Source: a virus. Taken from it: DNA of 64,000 nucleotides. The notes below the pieces were generated by a model that was given only the letters and a program-made list of their open reading frames with translations, was not told where the DNA came from and made no database searches. Below are positions 47,450-56,422 of this stretch, piece by piece (the stretch's first letter is position 1; each line of letters opens with the position of its first letter). The stretch is from positions 124,001-188,000 of the IMG/VR virus record IMGVR_UViG_3300042484_002457, one strand, 5' to 3'. Made by a program: the position numbers and the translations under genes.

Positions 47450-48390
47450 AATTAAGTGAAATAGTTGCATATCTAAACTTGCTGGACACCCTGGACGTTG
47501 AGGCCGAGGGTGCCGAAACTCTGCGTCGTTTACAAGCAATTGCTCATGTGATTGAGACTAATCAGATACAGATAAAAAGTCATACCAAGGACATGAAAGA
47601 CAGTATTGATTCCATCAACTACTATGTTGGTAAATTTTCAGAATCAATGCAACAACTCAAACAAGAACTAAAACAACAGGTTGCAGAACAAGAACCCAGT
47701 TACTTGCATGACAGTTACAGGGTGTTTGAACATGAAATGGTATTTGAGAACAACGATTACATTCTCAACCGTAGGCTCAAGATTGACGATGACAGCAATA
47801 TTTTGTTAAGAACAAAACTAAGAAATTTGTCTGATTGGCGGTTGCCTGGTTTAATTTTTAGACCAGGACTTGAAGACTTTGTTGAAGACCTAGTGCCACT
47901 TGATCCATTGTACCTGGTGGACCAACACCAAGATCTATTGGCGCCGTCAGTTCGCAAGTTTACCCCCGAATATCAACGACGGCTTCGCGAATATGTAGTT
48001 GATGACAGACAACCCAACGCCATATTAGAAAAACTGCCCAACAACCAATTTGGCTTTGTGTTTGCCTACAACTATTTTAATTACAAGCCCTTGGAAATTC
48101 TAAATAGGTATATTGCAGAACTTGCTGTAAAACTGAGACCAGGTGGAACACTGTTGATGACCTATAACAATTGTGATCAAGCACAGGGCGTGGGTCTTGC
48201 TGAACGGGCCTGGATGATGTATCAGCCTCAACGCTTGGTTGTTGCACAGGTTGAACAGTCGGGACTAGAAGTTGCTGGTGCCTATGATGGACCTGGCGAC
48301 ATAAGCTGGCTGGAAATACGCAAGCCTGGCAATATTGAAACACTTCGTGGTGGCCAGACTCTGGCCAAAATTGTTGCACTTTCGCAATAA
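47446..48390 (+). CDS. methyltransferase-like protein with coiled-coil N-terminus, 314 aa
   Basis: The first ~90 residues are helical (MKLSEIVAYLNLLDTLDVEA; a likely coiled coil through QQLKQELKQQVAEQ). The second half resembles the end of a class I methyltransferase fold: FGFVFAYNYFNYKPLEILNR, then KLRPGGTLLMTYNNC. A clear glycine-rich SAM-binding motif is not visible, so activity is uncertain. It lies between gp43 and gp45, where T4 instead has regA, 62 and 44. Confidence 0.5.
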   Translation: MKLSEIVAYLNLLDTLDVEAEGAETLRRLQAIAHVIETNQIQIKSHTKDMKDSIDSINYYVGKFSESMQQLKQELKQQVAEQEPSYLHDSYRVFEHEMVFENNDYILNRRLKIDDDSNILLRTKLRNLSDWRLPGLIFRPGLEDFVEDLVPLDPLYLVDQHQDLLAPSVRKFTPEYQRRLREYVVDDRQPNAILEKLPNNQFGFVFAYNYFNYKPLEILNRYIAELAVKLRPGGTLLMTYNNCDQAQGVGLAERAWMMYQPQRLVVAQVEQSGLEVAGAYDGPGDISWLEIRKPGNIETLRGGQTLAKIVALSQ

Positions 48391-48402
48391 AATCTATATA
48401 AT
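48374..48402 (+). promoter_or_regulatory. sigma-70-like promoter for the clamp gene
   Basis: TTGCAC (48374-48379) and TATAAT (48397-48402) with a 17-base spacer; the transcript would start about 11 bases before the ATG, just at the AAGGAG site. Confidence 0.65.
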
Positions 48403-48419
48403 GTATACAAGGAGCACTT

Positions 48420-49142
48420 ATGAGAGATCATCTTTTAGATTTAGTAGAACACACTTTTGACCTTGGTTGTATTGACCTAGTTAAAATTACCGGCGACGAT
48501 ACCAGTACACAAATTGCCGGCCTGGCCGAAGATTTAAGTGTGGTAATTCAAGCCAACTTCCACAATCCTGTGGCAGACTTTATTGGCACATTTGGCATGC
48601 CAAACTTGGCCAAACTCAAGACCTTGCTTAATCTGCAAGAGTACAAAGAACATGCCAAGCTTACCATTACACGCAAAGTCACAGGCGAACCTGATGGTAT
48701 CAATTTTGAAAACAAAGCTGGCGACTTTAAAAACAACTACAGATTCATGGCCAGTGAGATTGTAAACGACAAACTCAAAACTGCCAAGTTCAAAGGTGTT
48801 AACTGGCACATTGAATTTGAGCCCACAAACGCCAGTATCCAAAGACTCAAGTGGCAAATGAGCGCCAACACTGAAGAGCCTAACTTTCAAGCCAAGACTG
48901 AAAACGGTGATCTCAAGTTCTTCTTTGGTGATCACTCAACTCATGCTGGTAACTTTGTGTTCCAAGCTGGTGTTACAGGACAGTTGAAACGTGCATGGTC
49001 GTGGCCAGCAGCTCAGGTTGCTAGCATCCTGAGCCTTACAGGTGACAAAGTTGTGCGCATCAGCGACGACGGTGCTGCACAGATCACAGTGGATTCTGGC
49101 TTGGCCGTGTACAACTACATCTTACCAGCACAAAGCAAGTAA
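48420..49142 (+). CDS. 45: DNA polymerase sliding clamp gp45, 240 aa
   Basis: The length (T4 gp45 is 228 aa), the position behind gp43 and the pattern FIGTFGMPNLAKLKTLLNL (cf. T4 DLNGFLGILSLV) with KLTITRK following support a trimeric sliding clamp. The middle LKWQMSANTEEPNF and a C-terminal VYNYILPAQ are consistent with the clamp fold. The clamp tethers the polymerase and, in T4, also activates late transcription. The start has its own AAGGAG site and promoter. Confidence 0.8.
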   Translation: MRDHLLDLVEHTFDLGCIDLVKITGDDTSTQIAGLAEDLSVVIQANFHNPVADFIGTFGMPNLAKLKTLLNLQEYKEHAKLTITRKVTGEPDGINFENKAGDFKNNYRFMASEIVNDKLKTAKFKGVNWHIEFEPTNASIQRLKWQMSANTEEPNFQAKTENGDLKFFFGDHSTHAGNFVFQAGVTGQLKRAWSWPAAQVASILSLTGDKVVRISDDGAAQITVDSGLAVYNYILPAQSK

Positions 49143-50776
49143 TGAGCGAACCAATCAGTCAAGATGATCTCACAGCCAAGCAGTTGACCTATGCTGTGTT
49201 CCTTCCGGCTATAAGTGGTTTCTATGCTACATTTGTGGGCCGCCAAAGAAATGAACCGTATGTGGATCCTGCAAGATTTCCACAGGGTCTTAAGGATATG
49301 GAACAGCTTAACTGGCTCAACTCTAGCAAGGCCCTGTTTCCTTATCGATGGAGCCTCTACTCAGGCGGTCATGCCAACTTGGATCTCTCAAAGCAGGATT
49401 GGTCAGAGGACATGGTACGAAGTCGGGAGCCTGGGAATTTTATACTGGGAGACTCGGGCGGCTTTCAGATTGCCAAGGGACTATGGGAAGGTGACTGGAA
49501 AGCCAACTCAGGTTGTGCCAAGGCACAGAAAAAACGAGACGGTGTCCTAAAGTGGTTGGATAACATTGCTGATTACGGCATGATTCTTGATATTCCCACC
49601 TGGGTTATTCATGACAAGAAGTCTAGCCAGGCTTGCGGAATTTCTACCTTGGATCAAGCATTTGAAGCCACCAAGTTCAACAACGAATATTTCATTGCCA
49701 ATCGCCGAGGCAAAGAAAATGGCGGTGCCAAATTCCTAAACGTGTTACAAGGTGATAATCATACCTCAGCAGAGATTTGGTATCAAGAGATGAAGAAATT
49801 TTGTGATCCTGCTCAATACCCTGGACGTCACTTTGATGGTTGGGCCATGGGCGGACAGAACATGTGCGATGTACACCTGGTGTTGAAACGCCTGGTGGCA
49901 TTGCGTTATGATAACTTGCTGCAAGAAGGTGTGCATGATTGGATGCACTTTTTGGGAACCAGCAAGCTAGAGTGGGCAGTTCTCTTAACTGTTATTCAAC
50001 GAGCCGTAAGGAAATATGTCAATCCAGCGTTTACCATCTCTTTTGATTGCGCCAGCCCATTCCTCGCAACAGCGAACGGACAGGTCTACTATGAAAATGT
50101 CTTCCCGCAAGACGGCAAATGGTCGTATCGCATGGCTCCTTCAGCCGATGACAAAAAATACTCCACTGACACACGAAAGTGGAATACAGGAGTAATTGCT
50201 GATGGTATCTATCCGCGTTGGCAAGATAGTCCCATAAGTGATATGTTGACCATGAAGGATGTTTGCATCTACAAAGATGGTATACCCAAGGCTGGTGTTA
50301 CTATTACCGAAGAAAATTTTAAAGATCCTGCGCTATACGATGTATTGCCAGATCAAAACAAAAATGGTAAATGGGGCAAAACAAGCTGGGATAGTTTTAG
50401 CTATGCCTTGCTCATGGGTCACAATGTGTACATGCACTTGACTGCTGTGCAAGAAGCCAATCGACGTTTTGATGCAGGAGAGCATCCTGCCATGATGCGT
50501 CGAGATGGTGGCAATTATGAGTATTTTGAACACATTGTAGAAGCCATTTTTGCTGCACCAGATAGGCAAACTGCTGATGCCATAATTGAACAATACAGTT
50601 CATACTGGATGCAAATTGTGGGCACACGCGGATTCAAAGGCAAAAAAGCCATGAATGCACGTACACAGTTCAACGCACTGTTTGATTTAGAAGAAACTGC
50701 GGTTGAAGACGAATTGGATGATAGTGTACAATTAGACAACAACAAACTTGATCAACTAGAACAGGACCAGCAATGA
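49142..50776 (+). CDS. tRNA-guanine-transglycosylase/DpdA-like base-exchange enzyme, 544 aa
   Basis: The TGT-family active site is recognisable: GDSGGFQ at residues 103-109 (Asp104), VLQGDN at about 201-206, GWAMGG at about 233-238, MHFLGTS at about 268-274, and ISFDCASPF with the candidate nucleophile Asp302. The CxCxxC zinc motif of bacterial TGT is not visible. The length exceeds bacterial TGT (about 375 aa), as in DpdA, which inserts 7-deazaguanine bases into DNA. FolE, QueD and QueE are encoded in the same window, so a DNA substrate is likelier than tRNA. It is joined to gp45 by TAATG and to the next gene by ATGA. Confidence 0.8.
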   Translation: MSEPISQDDLTAKQLTYAVFLPAISGFYATFVGRQRNEPYVDPARFPQGLKDMEQLNWLNSSKALFPYRWSLYSGGHANLDLSKQDWSEDMVRSREPGNFILGDSGGFQIAKGLWEGDWKANSGCAKAQKKRDGVLKWLDNIADYGMILDIPTWVIHDKKSSQACGISTLDQAFEATKFNNEYFIANRRGKENGGAKFLNVLQGDNHTSAEIWYQEMKKFCDPAQYPGRHFDGWAMGGQNMCDVHLVLKRLVALRYDNLLQEGVHDWMHFLGTSKLEWAVLLTVIQRAVRKYVNPAFTISFDCASPFLATANGQVYYENVFPQDGKWSYRMAPSADDKKYSTDTRKWNTGVIADGIYPRWQDSPISDMLTMKDVCIYKDGIPKAGVTITEENFKDPALYDVLPDQNKNGKWGKTSWDSFSYALLMGHNVYMHLTAVQEANRRFDAGEHPAMMRRDGGNYEYFEHIVEAIFAAPDRQTADAIIEQYSSYWMQIVGTRGFKGKKAMNARTQFNALFDLEETAVEDELDDSVQLDNNKLDQLEQDQQ

Positions 50777-51300
50777 ATCGAGAAGGTCATGACAACGTCA
50801 ACTTTTTTGTGGGAACAGAAGTTGAGCGTACACCAGCATTTGGAAAGCGCACACTATTTGTGGTAGGAGTGCAACCGGTTGCAGAAATTCAAGACTGGCT
50901 GGATGACTTAAACAGCTACGAAGATCAATCCAAGCACGTCAAGCATATCTTCTTTGGTGCCAATCACAGTTTTTGCCCAGACAACAACTCAGAATGGGCA
51001 CAATGGGAAGGCATGATTGGGCACTTTCTTAAAAAAGGTCACATGTGCAGTCTTGATATTCCTGTCAAGTGTGTGGAAGAATTTAACGATTCGGGCTTGT
51101 GCGAGTATCGTAACTTTGTTCCGCAGATTCGAGTAAGCATTCCGTATGTGCGGCTATGGAACTACAACACCATGATCAAGATTGACGACAACAATTTTGA
51201 TGCAACCAACCCAGGAGTGTGGACTCACAGTTTGCACAGCCTGATGTCAAGACGAACATTCACTGACTGGGATCAGTACAACGAGGACAAACCTGTATGA
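50773..51300 (+). CDS. conserved phage protein linked to the TGT-like gene, 175 aa
   Basis: It starts by overlapping the TGT-like gene (ATGA). The sequence FVGTEVERTPAFGKRTLFVV, FFGANHSFCP and a late SIPYVRLWNYNTMIKIDD resembles an uncharacterised family I recall from T4-like cyanophages, also near 7-deazaguanine genes. There is no known enzyme motif. The tight coupling suggests it works with the base-exchange enzyme, perhaps as a partner or specificity subunit. Confidence 0.65.
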   Translation: MNREGHDNVNFFVGTEVERTPAFGKRTLFVVGVQPVAEIQDWLDDLNSYEDQSKHVKHIFFGANHSFCPDNNSEWAQWEGMIGHFLKKGHMCSLDIPVKCVEEFNDSGLCEYRNFVPQIRVSIPYVRLWNYNTMIKIDDNNFDATNPGVWTHSLHSLMSRRTFTDWDQYNEDKPV

Positions 51301-51725
51301 ATCAACAACAAAGAGAAACCGTGGAAAGAATTAAAAGTGCAGCAAAACGACAAATCTGGGTCACCTTTCAACGTGCCGGATTTCATCGTTATCCAGCAGC
51401 TAGCGAAGATCCAAAATTAAGTGACGTAAGCTATCTTGGATCTCGGCATAGACACCTGTTTAAATTTAAGGTAGAGATTGAAATTTTTCATAACGATCGT
51501 GAGTTAGAATTCCATCAGGTCCTAAATTATTGCGAATCTCTTTACAAAGACACCCATCTCGAAATAGATTACAAAAGTGTTGAAATGCTTGCAGATGATC
51601 TGTATCTACAATTAGCCAGTAGATATCCAGGAAGATTCATGTCCATTGAAGTAAGTGAAGACGGCGAGTGCGGATGTAGGATTGAATACAAAACTCAACA
51701 ACCAAATTTGATGGTCAAGATTTAA
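51297..51725 (+). CDS. conserved phage hypothetical protein, 142 aa
   Basis: Overlaps the previous gene as ATGA. The segment WVTFQRAGFHRYP..YLGSRHRHLFKFKVEI and DRELEFHQVLNY recall a tunnelling-fold-like strand-helix layout, but the zinc ligands of QueD are not in place. I recall similar proteins from T4-like cyanophages. Its place in the replication/deazaguanine block suggests a role there, but nothing in the sequence fixes it. Confidence 0.6.
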   Translation: MNQQQRETVERIKSAAKRQIWVTFQRAGFHRYPAASEDPKLSDVSYLGSRHRHLFKFKVEIEIFHNDRELEFHQVLNYCESLYKDTHLEIDYKSVEMLADDLYLQLASRYPGRFMSIEVSEDGECGCRIEYKTQQPNLMVKI

Positions 51726-51744
51726 GATTGATATGGAATATATG

Positions 51745-51751
51745 CTAAATA
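51745..51751 (+). promoter_or_regulatory. late-promoter-like CTAAATA box
   Basis: CTAAATA lies 17 bases before the ATG (51769) of a GIY-YIG endonuclease. Confidence 0.4.
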
Positions 51752-51768
51752 TCCGTAGAGGAAATGCT

Positions 51769-52485
51769 ATGAAATATTATGTGTATATACTATCTGACCC
51801 AAGAAACAACGTTCCTTTTTATATAGGTAAGGGCAAAGGCAAAAGATCTATGTCCCACCTTAAGGAAACAAAAGAAACTACAATCAACATTAGAAAATAT
51901 AATAAGATACAATCAATTTTCAGTGAAGGTCTGACACCCTTGATTTCTTACTATGCCACTGACTTGTCTGAGCAAGATGCTTATGAATTAGAAGCTTCTC
52001 TTATTAAACAATACGGACGCAAAGATTACGATGCTAACGGAATCTTACTTAACATTTGTGAAAACAATCGCCCTCCTGGGCACGATAATTTTTTAACCAA
52101 CAACCCTGGATTGAGGATGAAAGGGAAAACGTATGAGGAGATCTACGGTGAAGAAAAAGCCAAACAGTTAAAACTTCAAAGAACATTATCTTCTTCTGTA
52201 AGAGAAGTTACACAAGAGACTAAAGACAGAATGAAAGAATCTGCCCTTGTCAAGATGGCTAATGGATACAAAATGCCGTCAAGAAAAGGAAAGAGAGATT
52301 CTGAAGAGACACGTTTGAAAAAATCTTTGGCACACAGAGGCAAAATTAAGCCGTCGATGAGCGAAGAGACAAAGAAAAAAATTTCAGACACAAAGCGAAA
52401 AAATAGTAAAAAATTTTTAAACATTCAATATTTAAGGAAGTACCATGGCCAAGCCTACATTCAAACCCAACCAGCGCCTGACTGA
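51769..52485 (+). CDS. GIY-YIG homing endonuclease, 238 aa
   Basis: The GIY-YIG core is clear: YYVYILSDPRNNVPFYIGKG, followed by KGKR and the Glu-containing YELEASLIKQYGRKD. Downstream there are NUMOD3-like Lys-rich repeats (NNPGLRMKGKTYEEIYG; AHRGKIKPSMSEETKKKI). I chose the ATG at 51769 because a GAGGAAA site precedes it and the fold begins there. Its 3' end overlaps the next gene, including that gene's binding site, which suggests insertion between two coupled genes. It is AT-rich relative to neighbours. Confidence 0.9.
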   Translation: MKYYVYILSDPRNNVPFYIGKGKGKRSMSHLKETKETTINIRKYNKIQSIFSEGLTPLISYYATDLSEQDAYELEASLIKQYGRKDYDANGILLNICENNRPPGHDNFLTNNPGLRMKGKTYEEIYGEEKAKQLKLQRTLSSSVREVTQETKDRMKESALVKMANGYKMPSRKGKRDSEETRLKKSLAHRGKIKPSMSEETKKKISDTKRKNSKKFLNIQYLRKYHGQAYIQTQPAPD

Positions 52486-52672
52486 GATCTTTGAAGATCT
52501 TGAAGTGTTCTTGGAATTCTGCCAAGACTTTGGGTATCGTTACAACGAGAGCGATCTCTACAACTTCAAGAGCTATGCTTGGCAACAGTTTACCAAGCAT
52601 AGCACCGGCAAGAACGCCAAGAACATGTGGAGTGAAGACGCTCGACGCTTTGCAGGATACCGTCCAGCATGA
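52445..52672 (+). CDS. hypothetical protein, 75 aa
   Basis: The ATG has an AAGGAA site and lies within the end of the endonuclease gene. The helical protein (LTEIFEDLEVFLEFCQDFGY; AWQQFTKHSTGKNAKN) has no recognisable motif. It ends overlapping the next gene as ATGA (52669). The function is unknown. Confidence 0.6.
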   Translation: MAKPTFKPNQRLTEIFEDLEVFLEFCQDFGYRYNESDLYNFKSYAWQQFTKHSTGKNAKNMWSEDARRFAGYRPA

Positions 52673-52923
52673 GCGCCGCTCGAGAGAAAGACCAAGCGGA
52701 CTTTGATCTCGAGCGATTCGTTGACATGTTCGACGAGGCCCTGACCAGTCAGGATCCGCGAGTGATTGAAACGCTACGCAATCTCTTGATGATGGTAACA
52801 CTAACACGACCGGAAACTCGCGAGGAACACGGTCGTAGGTCTGGACCGCTGAGAAGATTGTTTGAGGACGTGAACGATCTAAATAGAAGCATGAGTCGCA
52901 TGCAGGAAGAAGTTTTACTATAA
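52669..52923 (+). CDS. hypothetical acidic helical protein, 84 aa
   Basis: It overlaps the previous stop. The charged helical sequence (DLERFVDMFDEALTSQDPRV; EDVNDLNRSMSRMQEEVLL) suggests a small coiled-coil protein, possibly structural or regulatory. No motif is recognised. Confidence 0.55.
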   Translation: MSAAREKDQADFDLERFVDMFDEALTSQDPRVIETLRNLLMMVTLTRPETREEHGRRSGPLRRLFEDVNDLNRSMSRMQEEVLL

Positions 52924-52941
52924 TCAAACAAAGGAAGTTTT

Positions 52942-54156
52942 ATGCGAAAGTTAATTTATATGGGACTCGAACAACTGGAGTCAAGATACACACTACAGCT
53001 AACTGAGTGGAATCGACGGGTATTTGATCGTCGAGGGCTCGATGTTGTCTATGTCCCTGGGCTAAACATTGATAATACTAAACAGATTTCTGTTGGACAA
53101 GTTTTAGATGCTCATGGTCGAAGTTATTTTTCTATGAGCCAGATGATGAACTTAGTTCAGATGATGCGTAATGGAGAAATTACAAACGAAGATGTAGTGT
53201 ATTTCGAGGACATGTTTACTCCTGGCTTCGAAAGTCTTGGTTACATCATGAATCAGATTCCCCGCGAGCAGTGCCCACGCATCTATGTTCGCTGTCTAGC
53301 ACAAGCTATTGATCCTGATGACTTTGTGCATGTTTGGGGCATGGCTCGATGGATGAACTTGTATGAACAAATGGTCAATGAGATGGTGGTTTTCTCGGGG
53401 GGTGCAGTATTGGCAACCAATGAGGAAATGGTCGCGCACATGCGCATCGCTGGATGGACTGCTCCAATCTACAACATTTCTGGGTTGGCATTTGGAAAAA
53501 CAGAAGTACTGGAGCGGATCGGTGGGAAAGAAAACATCCGGCCGTTTGATTCGCGTCCGCGGAGGGTGGGTTTCGCAGCTAGGTTCGACCAAGAGAAACA
53601 GCCTGGTTTTTTCATGGACCTTATTGAAATGTACGGTGAGCTCACCAATGAACCATGTGAGTTTGCAATTTTCAGTGGGGGGCCACTCAGGTCTAATAAT
53701 CCAGAGTACGTGGAGAGAGCCCGCCGCATGGAATCCAAAGGCAAACTCCAGATTTACGAAAATCTAAACAAGAATCAGTATTATGATTTACTTAACAATA
53801 CTCGTGTTCTCTTTAATTGTGCTCTTCAAGACTGGGTATCTAACACTGTATCCGAAGCCGACACTGTGGGGTGCAATGTTCTTTACCCTGCATATCGTAG
53901 CTTTCCTGAAACTTTTGCAAATGATCCTAACCGACTATATGTTCCTTGGAGCATAGATGACGCTTATCATAAGATACAAAATTTATTGCGAGAACCGCAT
54001 CACAACATGGGTCTCATCTCGGATTGGAACAACGCCACTATTGACCGTATTGTTGATATTATTACTGGTCGAGGTGAGCAATGGAATCGGGCGGGCAATC
54101 GATATCGTGACCACGTTGCTCACGAAAAATATCAAGTTGTAAAGATTGAGGAATGA
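52942..54156 (+). CDS. glycosyltransferase family 4-like (GT-B) protein, 404 aa
   Basis: The C-terminal half has a GT-B donor-binding layout: RRVGFAARFDQEKQPGFFMD, then FAIFSGGPLRSNN, then the ESKGKLQIYENLNKNQYYDL region and NCALQDWVSNTVSEADTVGC as the E-x7-E-like site. It probably transfers a sugar from a nucleotide donor. The start has an AAAGGAAG site. It overlaps the epimerase gene as ATGA, so sugar supply and transfer are coupled. Confidence 0.7.
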   Translation: MRKLIYMGLEQLESRYTLQLTEWNRRVFDRRGLDVVYVPGLNIDNTKQISVGQVLDAHGRSYFSMSQMMNLVQMMRNGEITNEDVVYFEDMFTPGFESLGYIMNQIPREQCPRIYVRCLAQAIDPDDFVHVWGMARWMNLYEQMVNEMVVFSGGAVLATNEEMVAHMRIAGWTAPIYNISGLAFGKTEVLERIGGKENIRPFDSRPRRVGFAARFDQEKQPGFFMDLIEMYGELTNEPCEFAIFSGGPLRSNNPEYVERARRMESKGKLQIYENLNKNQYYDLLNNTRVLFNCALQDWVSNTVSEADTVGCNVLYPAYRSFPETFANDPNRLYVPWSIDDAYHKIQNLLREPHHNMGLISDWNNATIDRIVDIITGRGEQWNRAGNRYRDHVAHEKYQVVKIEE

Positions 54157-55097
54157 GCACCGTAGTTGTAACAGGAGCTTCTGGATATATTGGAGGGCAA
54201 TGTGCTCTCCAATTGCACGATGCTGGCCACCAGGTGGTTGGCATTGATCGCAGGCCGCTGCCTTTGCAGTTGAAGGGCATGATACAGTTTGTGCAGGCTG
54301 ACTTTGACAGTGACGAGTCGTTTAGAAAAATCATTGAGCTAAGACCCAGTGCCATAATTCACTGTGCCGGTACTAGTCTTGTGGGACCAAGCATCCGGCA
54401 TCCATCAGACTACTACAACAACAACGTGGTCAAGACCTTGCACCTGTTGGGTATAATTGTGTCAGCTGTGCCCCGGACTAGATTTATTTTTAGTAGCAGT
54501 GCAGCCACATACGGAGTTCCCGCAGCCAGCTTGCCCTGCCAAGAAACTGATGCGCTAAAGCCTATCAGTCCATACGGTGAAAGCAAGCAGATGGTAGAAC
54601 AAATCCTTAAATCATACCATCGTGCTTACAATTTAGACTATGTGGCATTTCGTTATTTCAATGCTTGCGGGGCTGATCCACAACAACGACATGGGCAAGA
54701 GCCTGGTGCCACACACATTATTGCTCGTGTGCTAGAAAGCATTAGAGACCAACAGGAGTTTACGTTGTATGGTAACGATTACGATACACGAGACGGGACT
54801 TGTGTTCGCGACTATGTTCATGTTGGTGATATTGCGCAGGCACATGTTGCAGCCCTGTCTAATAAAATTCCTGCGGGCATCTACAATCTCGGATCTAGCA
54901 CTGGAACCAGCAACCAAGAAATAATTGCTGCGGCTGAACGTATCACTGGGCAAAAGGTCCAGCTGCATCACAGTGCTAGGCGCGAGGGTGATCCTGACGT
55001 GTTAGTAGCTGATGCTGCTCGGTTTAATCAGCTGGTACACTGGCAACGTTTTGATCTAGATCACATGATTCAACATGCATGGAACTGGTATGTTTGA
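54153..55097 (+). CDS. galE: GalE-like UDP-glucose 4-epimerase, 314 aa
   Basis: An extended short-chain dehydrogenase: NAD-binding TGASGYIGG at the start, FSSSAATYG with the catalytic Ser/Thr, and YGESK with the catalytic Tyr-Lys pair, then YFNACGADP and RDYVHVGDIA, which are typical of GalE. It would interconvert UDP-glucose and UDP-galactose (or the N-acetyl forms) to feed the neighbouring glycosyltransferase. The length is normal to slightly short. Confidence 0.9.
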   Translation: MSTVVVTGASGYIGGQCALQLHDAGHQVVGIDRRPLPLQLKGMIQFVQADFDSDESFRKIIELRPSAIIHCAGTSLVGPSIRHPSDYYNNNVVKTLHLLGIIVSAVPRTRFIFSSSAATYGVPAASLPCQETDALKPISPYGESKQMVEQILKSYHRAYNLDYVAFRYFNACGADPQQRHGQEPGATHIIARVLESIRDQQEFTLYGNDYDTRDGTCVRDYVHVGDIAQAHVAALSNKIPAGIYNLGSSTGTSNQEIIAAAERITGQKVQLHHSARREGDPDVLVADAARFNQLVHWQRFDLDHMIQHAWNWYV

Positions 55098-55677
55098 TAA
55101 AATTTTAAAATTTGAACAAGAGCTAGCAGAGTTTACAGGTGCGCCCTATGCCATCATGACTGACTGCTGCACTCATGCCATAGAATTGTGCCTGCGTCAT
55201 GAACGAGTGCAAGAAGTTGTAATGACTCCTTACACCTACTTGAGCATTCCTATGACCATGCACAAGTTGGACATTCGTTACTACTATCGAGAAGAAGAGT
55301 GGACTGGAGAATATCAGTTTCATGGCACACGCATCTGGGATTCAGCACGTAGACTGGAACCCAACATGTATCGAACTGGACAAATGCAATGCTTGAGTTT
55401 TGGGCATGACAAGCCTTTACACATAGGCCGTGGTGGTGCTATACTACTAGATAACGAGTCAGCATATCGTCGACTAATTCGTATGAGGTACGATGGTCGC
55501 GATCTAAATATATCGCCCTGGGCAACACAAAAGGAATTTGAGGTTGGATATCATTACAAGCCCACTCCCGAAGAAGCTGTGCAAGGACTTGCACAGCTGG
55601 AAGGTTTGCGTGAGTTTTGTGCTCCTCCGCGAGCAGTTGTGTATCCAGATTTAAGAACCATCACTATCAAGAACTAA
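55090..55677 (+). CDS. shortened DegT/DnrJ/EryC1-type aminotransferase, 195 aa
   Basis: The N-terminal part matches sugar aminotransferases: FTGAPYAIMTDCCTHAIELC and PYTYLSIPMTMHKL. The PLP lysine may be the one in CLSFGHDKPLHIGRGGAI. Full enzymes are about 370 residues, so this protein lacks about half, including the C-terminal small domain. It may be a naturally reduced form or a pseudoenzyme. The frame is clean to a normal stop, so I do not call it a pseudogene. The ATG at 55090 overlaps the galE stop; a start at 55075 would add five residues. Confidence 0.65.
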   Translation: MFDKILKFEQELAEFTGAPYAIMTDCCTHAIELCLRHERVQEVVMTPYTYLSIPMTMHKLDIRYYYREEEWTGEYQFHGTRIWDSARRLEPNMYRTGQMQCLSFGHDKPLHIGRGGAILLDNESAYRRLIRMRYDGRDLNISPWATQKEFEVGYHYKPTPEEAVQGLAQLEGLREFCAPPRAVVYPDLRTITIKN

Positions 55678-55678
55678 T

Positions 55679-56380
55679 ATGACAGATACAAGCAAACACC
55701 TATCACAAGCAATCCGCGAGCGTATGAAATCCGACGGCAAGAGATTCTGGGCCGGGGACAACATTAGTGAATACATCAAACCAGAAGAACGCAGACTGCT
55801 AATCGACGAGGCTGCAGAAGCATTTGAAGTAGTACTGGACCGACTACTGATTGATCGAGAAACAGATCCCAACTCAAAGGGCACAGCCCGTAGGTTGGCC
55901 AAAATGTACTACAATGAAATAATGGCAGGTAGATATGAACAAGCACCAGATGCAACAGCATTTCCAAACGATTCGCAGGACCGCTACGAAGGTATGCTCG
56001 TGGTTCGCAGTGAACTTCGTAGTATGTGTAGTCATCATCACCAACCCGTTGCTGGGGTTGCTTATATTGGCATTATTGCGGCAGAGAAATTAATTGGCCT
56101 CAGCAAGTACACCCGAATCGCACAGTGGTGCGCCCGCCGTGGTACACTACAAGAAGAACTATGTAATGACATTGCTCGCGAGATTAGCAAGGCTACTGAA
56201 TCAGAAAACGTAGCAGTATATGTGCAGGCAATTCATGGTTGTTGTGAGAATCGTGGTATTATGGCTCACAGTAGTCTTACACAGACCACAGTTCTTAGAG
56301 GCGCTTTCAAAGAAGATCAAAGTGTCAAGAAAGAGTTCTTTGACAACATCAAGTTGCAGCAGGACTTTGCACCACGTTAA
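55679..56380 (+). CDS. folE: GTP cyclohydrolase I, 233 aa
   Basis: FolE opens GTP to 7,8-dihydroneopterin triphosphate, the first step of 7-deazaguanine synthesis. The zinc ligands are in SMCSHHHQPVAGVAYIGI (Cys and His) and in IHGCCENRGI (Cys). The active-site KLIGLSKYTRIAQWCARR and QEELCNDIA are conserved. The length matches bacterial FolE (about 220 aa). It lies two bases after the aminotransferase-like gene. With QueD and QueE it supplies the modified base for the TGT-like enzyme. Confidence 0.93.
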   Translation: MTDTSKHLSQAIRERMKSDGKRFWAGDNISEYIKPEERRLLIDEAAEAFEVVLDRLLIDRETDPNSKGTARRLAKMYYNEIMAGRYEQAPDATAFPNDSQDRYEGMLVVRSELRSMCSHHHQPVAGVAYIGIIAAEKLIGLSKYTRIAQWCARRGTLQEELCNDIAREISKATESENVAVYVQAIHGCCENRGIMAHSSLTQTTVLRGAFKEDQSVKKEFFDNIKLQQDFAPR

Positions 56381-56390
56381 ATTTATCTAA

Positions 56391-56397
56391 CTAAATA
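56391..56397 (+). promoter_or_regulatory. late-promoter-like CTAAATA box
   Basis: CTAAATA is 25 bases before the ATG at 56423; there is no obvious Shine-Dalgarno in between. Confidence 0.4.
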
Positions 56398-56422
56398 TAA
56401 TTTCAATCAAGATGATACACTA

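Noticed and set aside
55090-55677. Pseudogene call for the short DegT-type gene
   Set aside because: It has a normal stop directly before folE and no leftover coding sequence of the missing half, so a reduced but functional gene is equally likely.
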